Source: DATHZQ01 sp963823505 (lineage in GTDB: Bacteria > Actinomycetota > Acidimicrobiia > Spongiisociales > UBA5794). Taken from it: a stretch of 64,000 nt of DNA. Where the stretch lies: positions 62,001 to 126,000 of the forward strand of contig CAWGLY010000005.1 of the NCBI GenBank assembly GCA_963823505.1. Reading direction: 5' to 3'. Below are positions 60,194 to 64,000 of the stretch, one piece after another. The first letter of the stretch is position 1, and every line of letters begins with the position of its first letter. Made by a program: the position numbers and the translations under genes. The notes under the pieces were generated by a model that was not told the DNA's origin, made no database searches, and worked only from the letters and a program-made list of their open reading frames with translations.

Positions 60194-61960
60194 TCACATC
60201 GCAGTGCCCGCCATCCAATCGGCATGGAGGGCGGCATACACGCCGTTGCGTGCCACCAGCTCTGCGTGAGGGCCGAATTCCACCAGACGACCCTGATCGA
60301 ACACCAGCGTGAAGTCGGCCGCCTCGGCAGTCGACAAGCGGTGGGCAACCGTGATCGACGTGCGACCCTCGGTGATGCGCTCCATTGCCCGCCGGATGCT
60401 CACTTCCAGCACGGGATCGACCGCAGAGGTGGCCTCGTCGAGCACGAGCACGCCCGGAGCCGCGATCCAAGCCCTGGCGAGGGCAACGAGCTGCCGCTCG
60501 CCCGCGGACAGCTGGCCGCCCCGTTCGCCGACGGCAGTGTCGAGCCCGTCGCTGAGGCCGGCAATCCAGTCATCGAGGCTGAGGTCGGTGAAGGCAGCGG
60601 CTACCTCCTCGTCGGTTGCCTCCGGTTTGCCGTAACGCACGTTGTCGGCGATCGACGCGTCGAACAGAAACCCCTCCTGCGGCACGAAGACGACGTGCCG
60701 CCGCAGGCTGGCGAATCGCACTTGGCTCAGCGGCACGCCGCCGATCGAGACCGTGCCGGCGGCGGGATCGAGGAGGCGGGTGAGCAGTTTGGTGAAGGTC
60801 GATTTCCCCGACCCGGTCTCGCCGACCACGGCTACCCGCGCTTCCGCAGGTATGTCGATCGTGACATCCGTCAAGACGTCGCCACCCGTGGGGTAGCGAA
60901 AGCCCACGTGATCGAACGCCACGTCGAGAGACCCGTCGGGAAGGTCGACGCCGTCAACCGGATCGGGGACGTCGACGGGAGTGTCGAGAACGTCGACGAC
61001 GCGACGTACTCCTGCCGCGGCGGATTGCGCCTGGTCGAGCGTCTCGACGAGGGTTTGCACGGGTTCGACGAGCAAGTTCACGAGGAACAACATGGCGAGG
61101 AGCGTGCCGGCGCTGAGCCCGTTGTTCACCCCCGTGAGGATACCGACGCCGATGACGGCAGCGGTGATGGCCCCGGCAAAGATCTCAGCACTCGAGAACA
61201 TCGCCGACCCGATGGCGAAGGTCCGGACTTCGGCCTTGAACTCCTCGTCGAAGACCACGTCGATCTTGCGTTGTGTCGCGGCTTCGCCCCCGTAGGCTCG
61301 CACCACGGGGAGGCCCGAGATGACCTCGCTCATCGCTGCCAGCGAGTTGGCGACCTTTGCCCGCACTTGGTTGTGCATCTTCTGCAGGATGCGCTGGAAC
61401 CAGATCAGCATTGCGGCGTACACGACGACCCCTGCCAGCACCATCAGCGCCAGATCCCACTGGTAGTACAGCATTGCGCCCAAGGCCAGCATCACCTGCG
61501 CAACGCCGATGAGGAGGCCGACACCTCCCCAGTCGACGAAGTCCTGGATGGCCACGATGTCCGACGTCACCCTGGCCACGAGGGCGCCGCGCCGTTCGCT
61601 TTCCACGTGGAGCACGCTGAGATCGTGGAGATGGGCAAACGTCTTGACACGCAGGTCGGACAGGCCCTCGGCAGCACGAACCGTGAGCCGAACCAGCGCG
61701 AGCCGCCGTACGATCATCGCGACCGCCATCGCGGCAACGGCAATGGCGCCGAGCCGTAGCACTGCACCCACATCGACGCCGTCGGGGTTGAGGATCTCGT
61801 TGTCGACGATCATCTGGATGACGATCGGGACGGCGATCTGGATCGACGTGCCGGCAGCAGCCAGCAGTACGGTCACGACCAGACCGCGTTGCAGCGCCGG
61901 CGCCTCGCGCAGCACGCGGAGCAGCGCAGCAGACGTAGAGAGCTCGGACGGCCTTGTCAC
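60194..61960 (-). CDS. ABC exporter half-transporter, catalytically complete subunit
   Basis: The 588-residue protein has six membrane helices (about 25-300), a coupling region (LRVKTFAHLHDLSVLHVESE), and a nucleotide-binding domain with Walker A GETGSGKST, Q-loop HVVFVPQEGFL, signature LSAGERQ (changed from LSGGQ), Walker B VLVLDEATSAVD with the catalytic Glu, and switch His in ITVAHRLSTA. It overlaps its partner's stop by 4 nt. The altered signature fits the role of the complete subunit in a heterodimer, where this signature faces the partner's weakened site. Substrate unknown. Confidence 0.94.
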   Translation of the reverse strand: MTRPSELSTSAALLRVLREAPALQRGLVVTVLLAAAGTSIQIAVPIVIQMIVDNEILNPDGVDVGAVLRLGAIAVAAMAVAMIVRRLALVRLTVRAAEGLSDLRVKTFAHLHDLSVLHVESERRGALVARVTSDIVAIQDFVDWGGVGLLIGVAQVMLALGAMLYYQWDLALMVLAGVVVYAAMLIWFQRILQKMHNQVRAKVANSLAAMSEVISGLPVVRAYGGEAATQRKIDVVFDEEFKAEVRTFAIGSAMFSSAEIFAGAITAAVIGVGILTGVNNGLSAGTLLAMLFLVNLLVEPVQTLVETLDQAQSAAAGVRRVVDVLDTPVDVPDPVDGVDLPDGSLDVAFDHVGFRYPTGGDVLTDVTIDIPAEARVAVVGETGSGKSTFTKLLTRLLDPAAGTVSIGGVPLSQVRFASLRRHVVFVPQEGFLFDASIADNVRYGKPEATDEEVAAAFTDLSLDDWIAGLSDGLDTAVGERGGQLSAGERQLVALARAWIAAPGVLVLDEATSAVDPVLEVSIRRAMERITEGRTSITVAHRLSTAEAADFTLVFDQGRLVEFGPHAELVARNGVYAALHADWMAGTAM

Positions 61961-63759
61961 GAGTCGCCCGCTTCTTCCGCACGCAGCGCCGCATCGTCGT
62001 CATACGCGTCGAGGATGCGGGTGTAACGCGGCACGGTCTCCATCAGCTCGGCGTGCGGCCCTTGGGCGACGATGCGACCGTCGTCGACGAACACCACCTC
62101 GTCGGCCAGCGTGATGGACGAGCGGCGGTAGGCGACGATCACCACAGTGGAAGGCAGCTCCGCGTTGCGAAGGCCCTCCAGGATGCGGGTCTCGACAGAG
62201 GGATCCACCGCTGCGGTGGCATCGTCGAGGATGAGCAGCCGCGGCCGCCGCACCAAGGCTCGGGCCAGCGCGATGCGCTGCCGCTGCCCGCCCGATAGCG
62301 TGGTGCCCCGTTCGCCGAGCACCGTATCCATGCCGTTCGGCAGATCCGCGATGAAGTCGGTCGCGGCGGCGAGGCGGGCCGCCTCCCACACCGCCTCCTC
62401 GTCGGCATCTGTACCGAAGGCGATGTTGCCGCGGACCGTGTCGTCGAAGAGGAAGGCGTCCTGCGCCACGAATGCGACTTCCCCGGGCAGCGCCGAGCGA
62501 GCGAAGTCCCGCAGGTCTGCGCCGTCCAGGGTGATGGAGCCTGCGGTCGGATCCCAGAGCCTGGCGAGGAGGGTGACCAGCGTCGACTTTCCTGATCCGG
62601 TCGGGCCCACAACGGCAACGACTCTGCCGGCGGGAATGGAAACGTCCACATCGCTGAGCACGACCTCACCGTGGCCGTATCCGAAGCCAAGGGCGATGCT
62701 GTCCACTGCCGCACCGCTGTTGAGAGGCCGGGATTGGAGTGCGCCGTAGGCCACGATTTCCTCGCTGTTCATGACGTGCTGAACCCGGTCCCAGCCTGCA
62801 ACGGCATGTGACGCCTCCCACAGGACGAACCCGACGAGGCGGATGGGTATGAACAGGAGGCTCAGCAGGTAGGCGACCGTGATGACATCGCCGGGAGTCA
62901 CGGCACCCGCACCGACTCGGATCGCGCCAACGACCACGACCAGCACCGTGAGTATGGACAAGAGCCCCTCGACCAGGACCCTGTAGTTGGAGTGAATCAC
63001 GCCCACGTCGGCATTCAGGTGCCGCAGGTCTTCAGATGCATCCCGGAAGCGCTGCGTCTCGTACCCGCCTCGACCCAGCGCCTTGACGGTGAGAGCCCCG
63101 TCGAAGGACTCGTGGGCGACACGCGACACCTTGCCGCGCAGCGCCTGGACTTGCTCGTATGCGGCGTACGTCCTCCAACTGCCGTGAGTATCGAGCCCGA
63201 CGATCAGGGCGAGTGCGGCGAACGTCACCACCGCCAAGGTGGGATCGAGCACCGAGATCATCACCACGGTGCCGACGAGAAGCAGCGAAGCTCCTGTGCC
63301 GTACGGTATCGGGGCCAGGATGAAGGTTGCCTGGCTGGCGTCAGCGTCGGTCACCGCCAGCAGGTCACCGATGGACTGGCGGCGGTACCACGACAGCTCG
63401 AGCCGCAGCATCCGGTCGATCAGGTCGCGGCGTAAGTCGATCAAATTGCCGTACTGGAGATAGCCGGCGCCGACCCGACGGATCGTGATAGCCGTCGCCT
63501 TCCAGACGGCGACTCCGATCACAGCAAGGACTGCGGGCCACAGCCGCCCGCCGATGGGCTCCCCGTCATCGAGGACGGGGACGATGACCGAGTCGGTGAC
63601 GTTCCCGATCACAACGGCAGAGGCCACAATGGCGCTGGCGAACGCTGCCGCACCTGTCACGGCAATGGTGAACGCCATGGGGTGTCGTTTTACGTAGTAC
63701 GCGACGAGCCTTGACGCCGCACCAAGGTTTGCGCGGAGAGATGTAGGTCGATTCGCCAT
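61957..63759 (-). CDS. ABC exporter half-transporter, degenerate-site subunit
   Basis: The 600-residue protein (ATG 63759, MANRPTSLRANLG) has a matching six-helix part and a nucleotide-binding domain with intact Walker A GPTGSGKST and a perfect signature LSGGQRQ. However, the Walker B is LLILDDATAAVD, with Asp in place of the catalytic Glu, and the switch region reads VIVAYRRSS, with Tyr in place of His. This is the pattern of the non-hydrolysing half of heterodimeric exporters such as TM287/288 or BmrCD. First gene of the two-gene operon. Confidence 0.94.
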   Translation of the reverse strand: MANRPTSLRANLGAASRLVAYYVKRHPMAFTIAVTGAAAFASAIVASAVVIGNVTDSVIVPVLDDGEPIGGRLWPAVLAVIGVAVWKATAITIRRVGAGYLQYGNLIDLRRDLIDRMLRLELSWYRRQSIGDLLAVTDADASQATFILAPIPYGTGASLLLVGTVVMISVLDPTLAVVTFAALALIVGLDTHGSWRTYAAYEQVQALRGKVSRVAHESFDGALTVKALGRGGYETQRFRDASEDLRHLNADVGVIHSNYRVLVEGLLSILTVLVVVVGAIRVGAGAVTPGDVITVAYLLSLLFIPIRLVGFVLWEASHAVAGWDRVQHVMNSEEIVAYGALQSRPLNSGAAVDSIALGFGYGHGEVVLSDVDVSIPAGRVVAVVGPTGSGKSTLVTLLARLWDPTAGSITLDGADLRDFARSALPGEVAFVAQDAFLFDDTVRGNIAFGTDADEEAVWEAARLAAATDFIADLPNGMDTVLGERGTTLSGGQRQRIALARALVRRPRLLILDDATAAVDPSVETRILEGLRNAELPSTVVIVAYRRSSITLADEVVFVDDGRIVAQGPHAELMETVPRYTRILDAYDDDAALRAEEAGDS

Positions 63760-63770
63760 CGGTCCAGAGG

Positions 63771-63878
63771 ACACTAGGAGACTGCTGATCAAATCGTCGT
63801 GAGGGCTCGCGGGTCCGCCACGGTGCCTGGTCACGACCTCGGTCACGAGCTCGAAATGACGTTGATCAGCAGTGTCCT
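63771..63878. repeat. Imperfect inverted repeat upstream of the ABC exporter
   Basis: ACTGCTGATCAA (63781-63792) pairs with TTGATCAGCAGT (63862-63873). Outside these, AGGACACT on the left and AGTGTCCT on the right also pair if an 8-bp stretch (AGGAGACT) in the left arm is skipped. The pair encloses about 70 bp. It may be a small mobile-element remnant or a regulatory palindrome for the exporter. Confidence 0.5.
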
Positions 63879-63944
63879 AGAGGTGCCGAGCAGCCCTACC
63901 TTCCGGCGAGACGGCGGCCCTGCCTCGGCCGCCAGAGTGCCCTC

Positions 63945-64000
63945 TCAGGCATCGAGACCGATGGGGCAGGCCACGCCGGTGCCGCCGATTCCGCAGTAGC
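63945..64000 (-). CDS. Possible 3' end of a gene entering from the right edge
   Basis: The minus strand from the window edge reads YCGIGGTGVACPIGLDA followed by TGA at 63945-63947. It could be the tail of a protein that ends in a Gly/Cys-rich segment, but it is too short to identify and could be chance. Confidence 0.25.
   Translation of the reverse strand, partial: YCGIGGTGVACPIGLDA

Noticed and set aside
59864..61759. Long plus-strand frame (631 codons) running opposite the ABC exporter gene
   Set aside because: It starts inside the methyltransferase in another frame and continues as antisense of the ABC gene; its composition is shadow-like.
1..64000. CRISPR arrays, rRNA and tRNA genes, riboswitches
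   Set aside because: No regularly spaced repeat array, rRNA core sequence, tRNA cloverleaf or known riboswitch core was noticed. The region upstream of ahcY was inspected for an SAH riboswitch and contains a terminator-like hairpin instead.

Overview
The window is about 64 kb of GC-rich DNA with short or overlapping gene junctions, many GTG/TTG starts and no rRNA, tRNA, CRISPR array, transposase or integrase that I could recognise. Actinobacterial marks are a BTAD/SARP-type regulator, a DUF6325/YrhK/SHOCT gene set and many starts preceded 6-8 nt upstream by a TANNNT box (leaderless pattern). Two secreted proteins carry Cys-containing repeats (GCNPPxNDRYCP...VTRGQMAAF) that I associate with Acidimicrobiia. 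My best guess is an acidimicrobial actinobacterium; this is inference, not a search result.

Layout. (1) 0-5.6 kb: the end of a TPR protein, an 84-codon ORF, a YcaO cyclodehydratase and an overlapping TfuA protein (a peptide-modification, RiPP-like locus), met tail-to-tail by a nitroreductase and an NmrA-like oxidoreductase. (2) 6.1-11 kb: a divergent pair, a subtilisin-type protease and a caspase/gingipain-like protein, whose last ~95 residues are the same domain, followed by a membrane-anchored alpha/beta hydrolase. (3) 11.2-16.6 kb: a methyltransferase, an ATZ/TRZ amidohydrolase, a sugar-isomerase-like TIM barrel, a Gfo/Idh oxidoreductase and a glycosyltransferase. (4) 16.6-37.0 kb: a 20.4-kb block of stress-type and membrane genes bounded by a 54-bp direct repeat (50/54 identical). 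It holds YihY, a CASTOR/POLLUX-like channel, a YrhK protein, glutamate decarboxylase, two DUF6325 proteins, SHOCT, a K+ channel, DUF1622, DUF2252, an arylsulfatase, an AraC regulator, a broken DUF1254 gene and a DUF7144-like protein. (5) 37.0-54.4 kb: a surface-glycan cluster. Five genes match the WbpA/B/E/D/I route to a diacetamido-mannuronate nucleotide sugar; four glycosyltransferases, an ABC-2 exporter, an acyltransferase-3/SGNH protein and two secreted SGNH/repeat proteins follow. (6) 54.4-64 kb: S-adenosylhomocysteine hydrolase, an animal-type heme peroxidase with a small Cys-containing partner, a SARP-like regulator, a methyltransferase and a heterodimeric ABC exporter with one degenerate ATP site.

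How it fits together. The 54-bp repeats are the shared 3' tail of the glycosyltransferase at 16.5 kb and of the nucleotide-sugar dehydrogenase at 37.0 kb, which point toward each other. The simplest reading is that regions 3 and 5 were once adjacent and that the stress block of region 4 was inserted between two convergent glycan genes. Three genes (methyltransferase 11.3 kb, oxidoreductase 14.5 kb, aminotransferase 39.2 kb) are each broken by a single-base shift in an otherwise intact reading frame, which looks more like residual sequence error than real decay. The DUF1254 gene, by contrast, has lost its middle.
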